A stretch of DNA of 64,000 bases from Coprinus comatus (GCA_034638255.1 JAWPGT010000003.1:496001-560000), one strand, 5' to 3'; shown: positions 37,504 to 49,509, counted from the stretch's first letter. A program made the numbers and translations. The notes: generated from the sequence alone by a model not told the origin.

Positions 37504-40404
37504 ATGATTGACCACATATTTGGGCGACCAAACCCATCTTGGAAACGAGCACAGGTACGTCATACATGATACCATAGAGCCGTTTAGTTAAACAGTGCGT
37601 TAATGGATGTTGGGGGGGGGGGGGGGGGGGTAATTAGGTTTTCCTTGTATTGTTTTTCTGGACATGGCGTATTATAAAGGCAAAAGAAGGCCCACCCCGC
37701 ATTCTTGCGTTGCGTCGTCTGGATAGGAGTTTGAGTATGTTATGATCCCTTTAGATCAGTGGTGCTTTTGGTTGACAACTGTGGCATCAAGAACGCTTCT
37801 CACCTTGGCAAATTATTCTCAGCACACTCACAGCGGTATATGCGCTCCGAAATCTAGACAAAATACTGGGACTTGATGGTAGGTTTTAAATATAATGGTT
37901 CTACAGTGGACGAGGCCGCTCATAATCGTTATCAAGCACCAGAACCCCTAGCAAACCTTGTGAGTTTCGATATTAGAATGTATGAATGCAAATTATCTCA
38001 TATCCTGTGAAGTATGATCCAGAGTATTTCCGCGCAACATGGCTCGTAACGGGACTCGATGCAGGATTTGCGACTGCAATGACTATCAGGCCGAAATGGT
38101 TGCGGGATATTTGCTCCTTGCTCTTTGCAGGGTATTATATTGCCTTCCCTTCTGCGGCGGATGAGAAGGTAAGTCATTTTTATTAGGAATTAATAGCATA
38201 TGGGTATAAATGACCGTGAAACCACAAACTAGCTACGACGATTTCGAGCTGTACCTACCCTCGAAATGCTCCGTGCAACCTGGAACAAGACTAGCAATCC
38301 ATATGTTTGTTCTATTCTTTCTAGGTTATTTTTTATAAAGTACTAATATACGTGTGCCAGATTCGCATGATACAACGAGTGCCTAAACTAGGTATAAGAC
38401 GAAAGATTCTCCTTCCTCGTCCGGCCGGTTCATCCTATGATCGCCCTATCACTGCCTATCTATACTTTGCTCCGCCCGAGGATCAGTTGAAGGAAGCCAC
38501 TGAGTTAATTCTGGATTTTCCTGGAGGAGGATTTGTGGCTATGTCACCGGAACATCATGAAGAACGACTTAGCTTCTGGGCAGCCAGCTCTGGAAGACCG
38601 GTTTTATCGATTGACTATGCGAAGGCACCGGAATGTGAGTCGTCGATGGATATTGTCTTATTAGCTATTTTAATGGATTATCACAGACCCTTATCCATTC
38701 GCCATTGACGAAGTTTTTGATGTATATCGACTGATTGTTGAATCTGGCAAGTATTGTGGAATCAAATGGTTCGAAATGGTCCTTATTTTAAATGTTATAG
38801 CGGGTCGTCTGATTGGTATGTCTGGTAAAAAATTATCTGTAATTGTTACAGGCGACTCTGCGTAGGTGATGGTAAAATCTATCATGTATTTAGTACTAAC
38901 CATAAACTTTAGTGGTGGAACACTCTCTATTAATCTGGTCGTCAAGTTGCTTGAACTCAAGAACGGGATAACTACGATGCGAGGAATCGGGCCGCTACCT
39001 CTACCAGTTGGCATTGTAATGACCTATGCTGCACTGGACTTCAATTTTACATCCTGGATGTCTGCCGACCATCTACGGGTTCTAAGGTCGGAGCAATCAT
39101 CGAACAATATCCCAGGAATGAAAATGTTCGCAGAACGCAAAGATCATTTGCATCACATATCTCCTTTGAGCATGGTATCCGAAATTAAACCAAAGAGACG
39201 CGTTAAGAGACGGTCAAGCTGGAAGGATACCCTTCGTGGGTTGACTAGTGGAGGCGAAGAGTCTGGGCCGCAGTCTGGCCCAAGGATTATGAGGGCACAT
39301 TCGGACGACGGCACTTTGGCAGATGAAGAAAGCGGGGAAGAAGATTGCGAGGAGTATCCTGAAGAGAAGAAACCGATTGAAGCGCGCGTAAAGCATGTTT
39401 ATGATTATTCCGGTGTAAATACATCAATGTCCAGGAGTCAATCGGTATTGGAGAGGAAGCAACAGGAAATGGAGGCGGCGTTGCGCGAAGTGGATTCCAG
39501 AGCAACCAAGGCTTGGAATGGAGGTGGCAAATCGAGAAAGAGCAAGGAGCCAATTGGGACGCGGCTGACGATGTCGAGTCGGGTAGGATATTTCCAAGAC
39601 CGTATCATCGCTCCTAGTATGGTTAGTAGATTTTTTATTTTTATTTTTCTGCGCATCAGTTTCAGTAACTTGTAATCATGACAGATGAGAGCGATGGCTC
39701 TATTCTACATCGGACCCCACCGAAACCCGGACTTTGCGACAGACTACCACATTTCTCCGATCCTGACACCGGAATACTTGTTGGCGCAGTTCCCGCCGTT
39801 GATGATCCAATGCGGAGAGAAGGACCCATTCGTTGATGACAATGTTATTTTTGCTGGCCGAGTGCGGGAAGCCAAGAGAGCACGCAAGATTGAGCTAGAG
39901 CTGGCGCTGTCCGGCAAAAGTGCGAGATTTGGGGAAGACTTGAGACACGATGAAGACATTGACATTGATGTACGAGGTGTCAAAGGAGTTACGAGCGTGG
40001 AGGAGATGAGGAGAGAGCGGGACAGGTTGGCCAGCGAGAGTGAATATGACTGGGTGCAACTAGTGTTGCTAGCAGAGTGGAGTCATGGTTATCTCCAAAT
40101 GCCGACGCTGATGCCGAGTGCGAAAGCGGTGAGTATTTTAGTGTTTGCGGTTACTAGTTGTGCTGATGAGACTGAACAGGTGATTGAGGATCTTGCCGAA
40201 TGGATGGGTCGGACATTTGAGAAATACAGAGCCTCCGAGGTCTTTCCCAGAGAGAGACCGGGTGAAAGCGAGAGAGGGACTGGGTCTACGAAACGAGGGT
40301 CGCCTGGGAGTGGAAGTGGGCAGGAGAGACGGATTGCTGGGCAGATTACGGAGATAGAACTTGTGCAGCGAAGACGGCTGCAGGACTCGCATCTGTTTGA
40401 TTAG
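37504..40404 (+). CDS. Hormone-sensitive-lipase-like alpha/beta hydrolase with large regulatory insert
   Basis: Probably a lipid esterase or lipase. A first exon MIDHIFGRPNPSWKRAQ is followed by a putative 198-nt intron. The next exon has an N-terminal helix (PWQIILSTLTAVYALR), but its frame contains an in-frame TGA (near 37777) unless a different acceptor is used, so the N-terminus is uncertain. Later exons give YDPEYFRATWLVTGLDAGFA, the oxyanion motif FPGGGF, the nucleophile GDSAGG split by an intron, the Asp motif CGEKDPFVDD and the His motif WSHGYL: the HSL/arylacetamide deacetylase triad. Between Ser and Asp lies an extra charged, disordered insert of about 140 residues carrying KRRSSW and RAHSDDG. 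A GC-AG intron (38747-38800) precedes the Ser motif. Substrate unknown. The tail to 40404 is low-complexity. Confidence 0.8.
37612..37630 (+). repeat. Poly-G tract of 19
   Basis: A run of 19 consecutive G residues lies in the putative first intron of the lipase-like gene. Such tracts can form G-quadruplexes and are unstable in length; it is the longest homopolymer I noticed here. Confidence 0.95.
38747..38800 (+). other. GC-AG intron inside the lipase-like gene
   Basis: Upstream the frame reads LIVES, downstream GRLIGMSGKK. Only a donor at TCTG|GCAAGT with acceptor GTTATAG gives this frame; the GT two bases later shifts it. The intron is 54 nt. Confidence 0.7.
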
Positions 40405-40535
40405 TTAAGATAGTGTATTGAATGCTGTGCAACGGGGCTGTGCAGCTCCTTATATGGCAGGTGTCTGAGTTTACATCGGCGTGCTCTCCGCGTCAATGAG
40501 GACGTTGAGGCCACATCTTTCTCCTCTCACTCAAC

Positions 40536-41588
40536 ATGTACGCTGTCCATCCTACTCTCCAGTCCATCCCCACTGCAGGCCCCGTAGACCATCCAGACGG
40601 CCCACCACGTGACTTCCCCTATCCTCCTCTCCAGTACCAGCAGCCACAGCAGCCCCTCCCCCAGCCCCAGTTAATTCCTCACCAGCAGCCACAGCAGCTT
40701 CAACAAATCCCACATACCCTTCCCCAGGATCGTAGACAGAGCCCACGTCCAGATGCCATATTTGCCCCAGTTGCACATGAGATCTACAGCAGCACTAAAG
40801 GTCTCCATGCTCTCACCCCACCCACACTAGAAGGCTCTGAACCTCAGACCGGTGCTGGTGCAAATCATTATCCCTCCTCCCAGGGCGTGCCCCGTCTTCC
40901 ACCCATTCTCCAGGTCGAGAAACAGCAGGTAACCACTTCGGCCACACAGCTTGCAAGCGCAAGCCGGAGGAGAAATGAGGCCCATTTCGTCTGTCCAGTT
41001 CCTGGCTGCGGTAGCACCTTTACTCGTCGATTTAACCTCAGAGGTAAGCCTCACCCCTATCATATCCACTGCACTGCATGAACTCATACCAACAAGGCCA
41101 TCTCCGATCACACACCGAGGAGAGACCTTATGTTTGCGAATGGCCTGGCTGCAAAAAAGGCTTCGCTCGCCAACACGACTGCAAGTAGGTGCATGTACTC
41201 CATTCATGAAACCACAGCTCTGATTGATTTTCCCAGGCGACATCAGGCTCTACACACTACGAAAGCACAAACGAACATCTGCCAAGGTTGCAAGAAAACC
41301 TTCAGTCGTTTGGATGCTCTGAATGTACGTCACTCTACTCATTAATTGCCACATCTCTGCTCATATATGTGTTGTAGCGTCATTGTATGTGATCCTTGCT
41401 ATGTCCGGTTTGTGTAGTACTGACCTATTTTAGTGCGCTCTGACGGCGGCGCGGAGTGTAGGATGGTGGTGTCGCAGAAGTATCAGGGCGATTCTGATCA
41501 ACGGACCGCTGTACAGAATGCTATTGCCATTGTCCAGCAACAGCAACAACAGCAACCGGCATCGAGCGATGTTCCTCTTCAACAATAA
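40536..41588 (+). CDS. C2H2 zinc-finger transcription factor
   Basis: A nuclear DNA-binding protein. The start at 40536 gives a Pro/Gln-rich N-terminal half ([27 protein letters not shown]). The C-terminal half has three fingers assembled over introns: [19 protein letters not shown], then [20 protein letters not shown], then [17 protein letters not shown]. The [10 protein letters not shown] signature resembles Ace2/Swi5-type and related fungal C2H2 regulators; I do not make a firm family call. A Gln-rich tail ([12 protein letters not shown]) ends at 41588. Targets are unknown. It lies 131 bp downstream of the lipase-like gene on the same strand. Confidence 0.8.
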
Positions 41589-41785
41589 GCCAGACATCCC
41601 GATTATTTGCTTTTCTCTTGTGGAACTATTCTTGCTTGTCGGGATAACGTAGAGACCGTGTAGTAATTGTATCTTAATCTTGTACAGTTTGGAGTTGATA
41701 TTAAAGTATTTGTATAAACACGTGAGTGATCGACGTCGGTAATACGCTCTCCGGCCTCTTCAGCACTTTCTACACCCAAACCACC

Positions 41786-44381
41786 ATGTCGCTACCTATG
41801 CTCTTCGGAGGCGCAGAATGTGGGCCAGCAAACCCACTTCAGGGTATTTCAAAACGTTTTGACCAGGATAGAGGTGTCCAGCAGGTACCTGTTAATTAAC
41901 CCCTGATATCAGACCCAAACTTAATTGACCGCAGGATCACTTTGGTGCTGCGAGGGCGGGCTCCTCGAGAGACGTGTGTTTATTATATATATCATTTTGC
42001 ATCCTCTGACACGGCTATATACAGGCCTTTAGAACACAGCATGGTCCGACAGGTCCAGACGCTGAAGCAGCCAGATTTTTCTCTTTTGTGCCCGCCGCTG
42101 CTCCCGGTCTGTCTACGGCCTTTGACTTATCCGCATTGCATACCTCGCTCCCCGCACAACAGCAACAATTCCAAGCTCCTGTACAAGCCCCGGCCGGAAA
42201 TACAGCATGGGCAGCCGATTTCATGTCTGACCTTGGTGTCCAGCACCAAAAACCTATCACCGTCAACCCAACTCAAGTGCAGTCACTTACTAGTGATAAT
42301 AGCATGAGGACGATGCACTCACCGTCTCCGCATATGCAGAGTGTGTCTATTGCTCTTGCGGCGTCCTAATATGCTGAAGCTTATTCTTAGATTGGAGTCC
42401 TATGGGATTTGGTATGCATGGATATGCGCCTCAAGTGCCCATGCAGCTGCAACAGCAACAGCAAACCTCTACTTCAACCCTTTCAAATCGTGAGTCGAAA
42501 AATATACACGCATATATTCATGTCCAAACAACGCCACTAGAAATTTCATGGGATCAAGAGTTCACTGCACAAGAACAACATCTGGCAACTTCAATTGCCG
42601 AAATAGTAACTGAAACTCAAGAAGGTAGTAAAGCGTTCGTTGAGGATGAACTTGCACGTACGGCTGGCCAACTTCTCGAGAATCTCAAACACGAGTCGAA
42701 CCCTAAATTTCAAAAGAGCCAATTTATGGGATTGATGAAACAATTACGGGATGGTGAAGTTGTAGTTGATGGGAACAAGATGGTAGAGAGTGACGGTCAA
42801 CGAAATTCATCGCAGATGAACCAAACCGATGTGAAAGGAAAAGGAAGAGCAATTGATCCTGGTCTTGACTGGAAAAATGCAGTTGAACGTGGATTTTTAC
42901 CTACCACTTCTATGATTATAAACCCACCAGTGGTACAAGAACATCAAGGACAACAGGAAAATGAGCTTGATGCATATTTCCGTCAAGACAATGCTGACTA
43001 CTCTAAATACTGGAATGATTTTAATACTAGAACGGCGCCATCTGCTTCTGCGGCTACGATGCAACAAAGGGAATGGGACACGCTACAGAATGACTGGGAC
43101 CAGTTTGAAGCGACGACTGCTGGTATCAAAGCTTTAGTCGGCTATCAGTTCCAGGATAATAATCCATATCTTCTTGGAGATTCGTCTCGAACGACAAGAC
43201 ACCATGCGATGCACGGAGGAATGACTGTATTCGAGGTAACACACTTTATTGTATTACCAATTAAATGCATACTGATGACTTTTAAGAGTGTATTAGAACT
43301 CGAAGCAGCTGTACAGAGGAACATGTCAGATGCAAGGGCATGGTATGAACTGGGTGTAAAACAACAAGAAAACGAAAGAGAACACATGGCACTTCTAGCA
43401 CTTCAACGTGCTGTTGAACTCGACCCTACTCACCTCCCTACGTGGCTGGCACTTGCTATTTCTTATACGAACGACAACGATCGCCAGGGATCATATGATG
43501 CTATTCAAGAATGGGTAAAGAAGAATGAACGATACGCAAGTGTACCATTGGATAACGTTGCTGTAGAGGGTTTGAGTATGCATGAGAGGTATACGCGATT
43601 GGTGGACCACTTAATTGCAATGGCCAGGAGTGATACCAGTGGAGAAATCGATGCTGACATTCAGATTGCTTTAGCTGTGTTGCTAAACACCAATGAAGTA
43701 AGCTGTTTATAATAATATCAACAGTACAATCGACTGAGCCGTGGCATAGGATTATGAGAAAGCACAAGATTGTTTCAAAACCGCACTCGCCGTTCGACCT
43801 CACGTATGTATCCATTGAGCTAAAATGGTGTGTTTGATTGACTCTTGGTTGATAGGACTGGTTGTTGTACAACCGTGTCGGTGCTACTATGGCCAACAGC
43901 GGGCAAGCTGAGGAAGCTTTGCAATACTACTACAGGGCTCTTGAATTAAATCCAGGTTATATTCGTGCTCGGTACGCCATCATTATCTTTACACTCAACG
44001 CGCAACTGAACCAATCATTCATAGCTTCAACCTTGGTATCTCCTGCATAAACCTTCGCGTAAGCTCTGCCATTCCCCCCTTCGATTTCAAATAATTGACG
44101 GTGTGTTGTTTTAGCGATATGACGAAGCTGCACAACACATTTTGGATGCACTTCATTTGCAAGAAAGTGACGGGACTAGAGATGGAAACACTCGCAATGA
44201 TCGGGGTGTAACCACTACTGCATTGTGGGATAGCCTGAAAACGGTGTGCTTGCAGATGCAGCGAGCTGATCTAGCACAGATTTGCGATTCGCGAGATCTC
44301 GAACGTAAGTTCCATTGGTGCTCATTGGAATGCGGATATTAATGTTTTCTGGCAGAATTTCGCAATCATTTTCATGCATAA
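41786..44381 (+). CDS. PEX5: Peroxisomal targeting signal 1 receptor PEX5
   Basis: PEX5 carries proteins with a C-terminal SKL-type signal into peroxisomes and cycles by ubiquitination. The start at 41786 gives MSLPMLFGGAECGPANPLQG, with the conserved N-terminal cysteine (Cys12) that is monoubiquitinated for recycling in other species. The disordered N-half contains a WxxxF motif (WAADF) of the kind that binds PEX14, and poly-Gln patches. The C-half carries TPR repeats: LELEAAVQRNMSDARAWYEL, AVELDPTHLPTWLALAISYT, DYEKAQDCFKTALAVRPHDW, LYNRVGATMANSGQAEEALQ, YYRALELNPGYIRA, FNLGISCINLRRYDEAAQHI. The last intron joins to QFRNHFHA, stop 44381. About ten introns are present. Confidence 0.93.
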
Positions 44382-44492
44382 GGTAGACAAAGGGTATCGT
44401 AGAAAACGAGAGGTTTGGATGAATGAGTCAAGCTGTTCCTTTCCGATTGTATAATTTGTGTAGATGTTTGTAGATGAGTATTGCGAGCTTGT

Positions 44493-44772
44493 TCAGCTTT
44501 TGTTCGAGGACTCTGCTATACAAACGTTAGGTTGTATGTGAGATAACGGAATGAAAACAGAGCTTACCATTGTCAAGACCTAATCGCCTTGCTTTTTCCT
44601 GTTGTTTTGTGGCAGCCTTTGTGAAGTGCTCGAGCATCTCTGGATCCTCTTTGAGTAGCTCAGGATTCTCGGAGAGGCGTTTTATTTTCTCGAGCAACCG
44701 CTTATGGTTCTCGTACTCTGCTTTTTGCCTGGCAATCATATCTCTGACATCCTGGACCTCAAGGTCCGCCAT
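44493..44772 (-). CDS. Small coiled-coil protein, 75 residues, unknown
   Basis: A small two-exon gene. The start at 44772 gives MADLEVQDVRDMIARQKAEY, followed by strongly helical, Lys/Glu-rich sequence (HKRLLEKIKRLSENPELLKE, EMLEHFTKAATKQQEKARRL). A 52-nt intron (donor GTAAGC, acceptor GTATAG) joins GLDNA to ESSNKS. I calculate 75 residues. No signal peptide, no cysteines. Codon use and the clean intron support a real gene; the function is unknown. It starts 161 bp from the divergent PRA1 gene and its stop is 111 bp from the convergent PEX5 stop. An in-frame upstream ATG at 44883 gives a Pro/Leu-rich extension, which I consider unlikely. Confidence 0.6.
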
Positions 44773-44933
44773 GGGAATGAGGGTTGGGTCTCGACGAATC
44801 ATGGAATGCTGCGGTAGAGGACAATGTGGAAGGCGTAAACAAGCTGCGTGGCCAAACAAAGGCTGCGGGGGCTGCGGGGGCAAACACCGTTTGTATTATA
44901 ATTAATACTGCCACTCCTTACATCTACACCACA

Positions 44934-45857
44934 ATGGCTGCAACTATCCTTGCACTCGCAGAGCACGTTAAGAACTTCAGAGTACGACTGATATTCTGTT
45001 ATCACTTGAACGAATAAATTTACTGACTGACAACTACAGGATGCCAGACTTTCTGGTCTGCGATCCCCTGCCGAATTTTTCGACTACCATCGTATTTCGA
45101 AACCAGCAGATCTCAATACCGCAACCTCAGTACGTCTCTCCCATCGCATAATCTTATTGCTCAGTCTAACTCCGGAAATCTTCATTAGCGAATATCCTAT
45201 AACACTCGCTATTTTTCAGGTGAATTTCGCATCAAATAATGGGCGACACGTGTATCTATTATGAGCAGCTAAGGACTGACGTGTTCACTTAAATCTTTCA
45301 GGAAACTATGGACTCTTGATCGGAATACTCGCGGTTTACGCATTGTATGATTGAAATCTCTATCTATGGTTCATTAAATCCTAACAGTTCTGTATGAATT
45401 AGTTTGACAAATTACCAGCTCATCTTAGCTGTTGCTTTCCTTGTTGGTGGTTTCATTGCAATTAACCGATTCGGTACGTCCACTTTTTGTTTTATTCTTG
45501 CTATCTCAGATCGCACACATACGTATCCGTGTCCATGTCAATCCCCTCGCGTCCTTTATCCGCTTCCATATTTATCAACGTTATCTTTTTTTTGTATTAA
45601 CGCAAAACGCTTGTGGTATTTTTTTTTCTATTATCACAGCACCCGAAGCCACACAAGTTGGTGAACATACAGTTACCCAGAAGCATTTATACACTGGTCT
45701 TTTCGTTATCGGTATCCCACTTCTTTGGTTCGCTTCACCAATCGGTACTATCTTTTGGATCATCGGTGCTTCGACTATTCTCATTTTAGCCCATGCTTGC
45801 CTTTTGGAACCTGGGCTTGAGAGTGATTATGCTCCTATTGAAGGAGAGCAAGTCTAA
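44934..45857 (+). CDS. PRA1 family (prenylated Rab acceptor, Yip3-like) protein
   Basis: PRA1 proteins are small four-helix membrane proteins of the ER and Golgi that bind prenylated Rab GTPases. The start at 44934 gives MAATILALAEHVKNFRD, then LRSPAEFFDYHRISKPADLN, ISYNTRYFSGNYGLLIGILA with hydrophobic hairpin one, LTNYQLILAVAFLVGGFIAI, VTQKHLYTGLFVIGIPLLWF and GTIFWIIGASTILILAHACL, ending LESDYAPIEGEQV at 45857. The PAEFFD, RISYNTRYFSGNY and paired hydrophobic hairpins fit the family. Several introns, one of about 150 nt, are present. It shares a 161-bp divergent region with the small coiled-coil gene. Confidence 0.88.
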
Positions 45858-45942
45858 ACAATTTTACAAAACCTTTAGAAGTTGCGGGCAATTGTTTTCT
45901 TCTGTTTTTTTTTGTCACCTTCGAGACTAATCTTTTTTGAGG

Positions 45943-45957
45943 GAGAGAGAGAGAGAG
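45943..45957 (+). repeat. GA dinucleotide repeat
   Basis: Seven and a half perfect GA units downstream of the PRA1 stop. Short and probably a neutral microsatellite. Confidence 0.9.
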
Positions 45958-46320
45958 TAGTTTAGCACGTAGTGATTTTTTTCTAGCTTACCCTTCTTTC
46001 TTTTTCTTCTTTTTGTGCATCGTAATTTATTCGTTGTAGTCAATGTAATTGGCTGTCTGGACTATCATTTTCTTCTTCCTTACAATTCTATTAGCTTCTC
46101 ACAGAACCCATCATTTTCAAGCGATCTCTTGTTTAGCACTTGTTAAATTTTCTCCTTCTCAAATTAGCGAACCGGATATAAGGTCAATATATGTCCTCAT
46201 ATTTTGGTGCTAGCCGTGTTGTTTAGTATGTTCACATCTTGTTTAATACTAAAAAGAAGTTTACCTCCAGTACATCGGACATAGGTGGTGTTTTGATTAA
46301 CTAGTGATATAGTTCTTGGC

Positions 46321-46343
46321 GTACATACATTGACAGTATGTAC
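46321..46343. repeat. Perfect 8-bp inverted repeat with 7-nt loop
   Basis: GTACATAC and its reverse complement GTATGTAC flank the loop ATTGACA. It lies about 465 bp past the PRA1 stop in a gene-free stretch. It could form a hairpin in RNA, but nothing ties it to a known element. Confidence 0.7.
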
Positions 46344-47328
46344 AATACAACTTATGTCCGATCCGATAGTACAGTGGTGGGAAGCTGGCTACCACATCGC
46401 AACCACACAAGCGGCTGTACGAGTATAATATACGGTACATGTCAACAAACGTACATGCCTACATAAAGCAATTAATTCACCCTGTGTAATTATGAGCGCT
46501 GACAAACATATATGATAAGAAGTCAATTGGTCAACTCCTCCCCAGTCAACTATTATAGCTATCATTGTATCCCAGCGTACCTTGGACTTCCTTATATTAA
46601 ACCATCAAAAAAAAGGGTACGGATCTCCAAAGAAGGAGAAATGACGTTTTGGAAAATCCGAGGGGAAATTGGAGGCTAATAGAGCGGCATTTATACTTTT
46701 TGTATGAATCTGAGTTGGTTAGGCATACGGTTTGTCGTGATGCCAATGGTGCGTGTGTTCCTATATAATGCGTGAGATAAGACAAGACGACAATCGAAGC
46801 GTTGAAGTAGTTACTGAGCGCTCCTCTATCGGGAAGAAGTTGTTGTGGCAGTTTTGTGTGTGATTTACGCGTCCCGTGTCACTATAGAGTAAGATAAGAT
46901 ATCTTGAGAATCAGTATGTATATTTCTGGATGTAAGAGACATGTATCAGTAAGAGAATGAGAGTTCTTATGTGGTTACAGCTGGTACATCCGGACTAAAA
47001 CGACGAATAGAAAGGGCACAAGGGTGATCAAAGTGTCGAAAAAGCGAAATATGAAAGGAGGTGGAACATTAAGCAGAAGTTACCGGAACGAGACCTCGCG
47101 CTCTAGCGCGATAAAATTGTGAATGTAGGATAGTAGAATCTGAAAGAGTTGTAAATAACAAAGGAAGTAACGAAATGAATTCGTCACGGCGTTATAACAC
47201 AATAAATCGAGAAATACCAAATAATAACCAAAATGCTAGAATGTGAGTGGAATAGAATGCCAGAAAGAAAACTAAATGATACAATTTCAATTCATGATAT
47301 CATAATGCACGTATCTCTTCCTCGTATG

Positions 47329-49509
47329 CTATAGCAATGGAAGCCATTGTCCTACAGTCCGATTAGTCTGATTATAATGGTCTCAAGATACAAAGATATT
47401 ACGTACCAATGACCATACTCGGAAGGTCAAACAAGTCCCGTCGTATTGAAAAACAAAAGGTTGTAGGAACGGGTGCTCCTGAAGGTTTTAACAATACGCA
47501 ATGCGAATATACAGACTGTGTGGTATTTTCGAAGGCATGGGAAGCAAAGTTTTCCCAATATTCTACAACAGATTGGTTTTCGAAAAGCTAATCAAATATG
47601 TCAGTCATCAAGTTCGCATGAAGGTAAACACATTAGAAATTGTTGAAAGAGTAAACCAACCTCATAGATATACTTCTTTTTTCCAACCAATTCTTCCACA
47701 GGCCACTCTGTAAGCATACAGAACTCGGGAGCCACGAGACATATTTCTCCTGTTCGACGCCAAACAACTGTTGGAGTACCACTGAAAGACATCAGCTTTT
47801 CAATTTCCTTCATGATTATCAATAACTGCGTAAGTATGGTTGTAATCATATGCCAAGAAATCCTTACCAACAAAGATCGTTGGAAACATTTTTCCACAAA
47901 AATCTCATCATCAAGAGATAGTGGCATTTGCAAGGCAATGAGAGACGGGCGAAATATTGCTAGGGCGCGTACAATCCTGAGAATGTCATTTTTTTCGAAG
48001 CTGTTTCGTGAATCAGAAATTGATGAGAATATGACGGGTTACCAGGAAGACCAGATATGATTAGTTCCACGTCGTTGCTTATTACTTCGGGAAGGGTAAC
48101 ATACCGGGTAGGCAGATGTTTCATGAGGAAATGGTAACCTTCGGTATAATCATATGGCGCGGTGACACGATCATTGATGCTTTGAAGTTTGGATCCACGC
48201 GACTGTGGTCGGACGAGGTCCGCTATTCCGGAGGGTATTGATGCGGTTGAACTTGGAGATGCATTCGAACTCGGTGGGGACAAAAGACCTGTCGATATTT
48301 CTTTTAAACCGTCTTGACCATAGGTGCTATTCGTCGGTGACTTGGGTCGCGGTTCCATAGGATATCGCGGTTGAAGTGGGAGCAATTGAGTATGCGAAGA
48401 ACTATACTGAGGAAAATTCAAATCCGACAGTTCATCATTTCGCTGGGCCTGTGTATATGGATATGTGAGGAAATTGGTGGAATTCCTAGGATAATGGAAA
48501 AAATAAGTCATGGAAAGAAGAGACAAAGGAAAACGGTGTACGCAGAAGTGAAAGAGCCATTTACAGCATCTAGTCGAGGGGACGTCGAGAAGTCAATAGG
48601 GTCTGAAGGCCAAGAGGAATAAGGAGGCGGCGGCGGAGCTGGTGGAGGGGAAGTCGAAGAATCTGATGGGCTTGGGTTCCCTAAGATCGCTGATAGAATG
48701 GAGTATTCCAAGTTTGCGGCTTCCGAGCCAAAGGAGAAATTTGGGTCAAAGGAGGCTCCCAATAATGAGTCTGCCTGTACAAAACCCTCTGCAAGGGCTA
48801 GTGTGATGGCATTAGATAAGATCACTGATTTTACGTCGAACGTTGGTAGGATGACTACCAACCTGGGGGAGCTGAGACGGTAGGCTGTTCGGTCATGCAT
48901 ACTTTGCCGTCTGAAGCACTGCTGCTAGTCTTGTTACGTTTGAGCGCTTCTGTGGACCCACGTGATAAGTCTGGATTATTCCAATGCGATAATACTTGTA
49001 AGTATTTATGACAAAGCGACGAACCTAGCTCATCATCGTCGAGTAGGTATTTAGCTTTTTTGCGGTGGCCTTCTGTGCAATTACTTGCGATACCGCGTTT
49101 GATGCAGCGTTGGCATGGGCGAGCTAGATAACATGTGAGCGGGATTTCTTTTCCCCTCTACGGTCGCTATGCATGCAGAAAGAAAAAGACACAGACAATC
49201 GTCGCAAGTCAAATGAGCCTTTTGACAGTGGAAGCAAGCACGGTTGGCTTTCTTTTTCTTTGGTCCATCCCGTGCTTTGCGGGGTTGTACGCTCGAGTCT
49301 GTCGCAGAGTCGTCTGGAGTACCAGTGCGTTTGCGTTTATTGGACGCTGGTGGTTCTGAGGACCTTTTCTTGGATGTGGACTGTGATTGGGACGAGGGAC
49401 CAGCCTGGGCGTTGTGCATCTGTGCTGGGTTGACGTATGTGGGCGGTGAGGAGGAGAGGGACGCGGCTATGGCTGCTGGTCGAGGGGCGACTGTATATAC
49501 GGTGGACAT
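47329..49509 (-). CDS. ERT1: ERT1/AcuK-type Zn2Cys6 regulator of gluconeogenesis with PAS domain
   Basis: In ascomycetes this family (Ert1, Rds2, AcuK/AcuM) controls gluconeogenic and non-fermentable carbon genes. The start at 49509 gives MSTVYTVAPRPAAIAASLSS, a Ser/Pro/Lys-rich stretch, then the zinc cluster KKANRACFHCQKAHLTCDD joined by an intron to RPCQRCIKRGIASNCTEGHR and KKAKYLLDDDEL, a clear match to the family. The middle is Ser/Pro-rich. The C-terminal PAS-like domain shows SFSGTPTVVWRRTGEICLVA, EFCMLTEWPVEELVGKKKYI and LFENQSVVEYWENFASHAFE, and a last intron puts GQWLPLL before the stop at 47329. The family match is firm; the target genes here are inference. It diverges from the HemK gene across 244 bp. 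Confidence 0.9.

Larger units (their letters stand above)
45858..47328. other. 1.47-kb convergent intergenic region
   Basis: No supported gene lies between the stops of PRA1 (plus) and ERT1 (minus). The region is A/T-rich, with poly-T tracts near 45905, a GA repeat (45943-45957), an inverted repeat (46321-46343) and short meaningless frames. It is far longer than the other convergent gaps here (9, 90, 111, 304 and 334 bp). Both 3' UTRs lie in it. Confidence 0.6.

Noticed and set aside
46597..46785. Minus-strand frame of 62 codons in the PRA1-ERT1 gap
   Set aside because: Short, without motifs or splice partners; consistent with chance.
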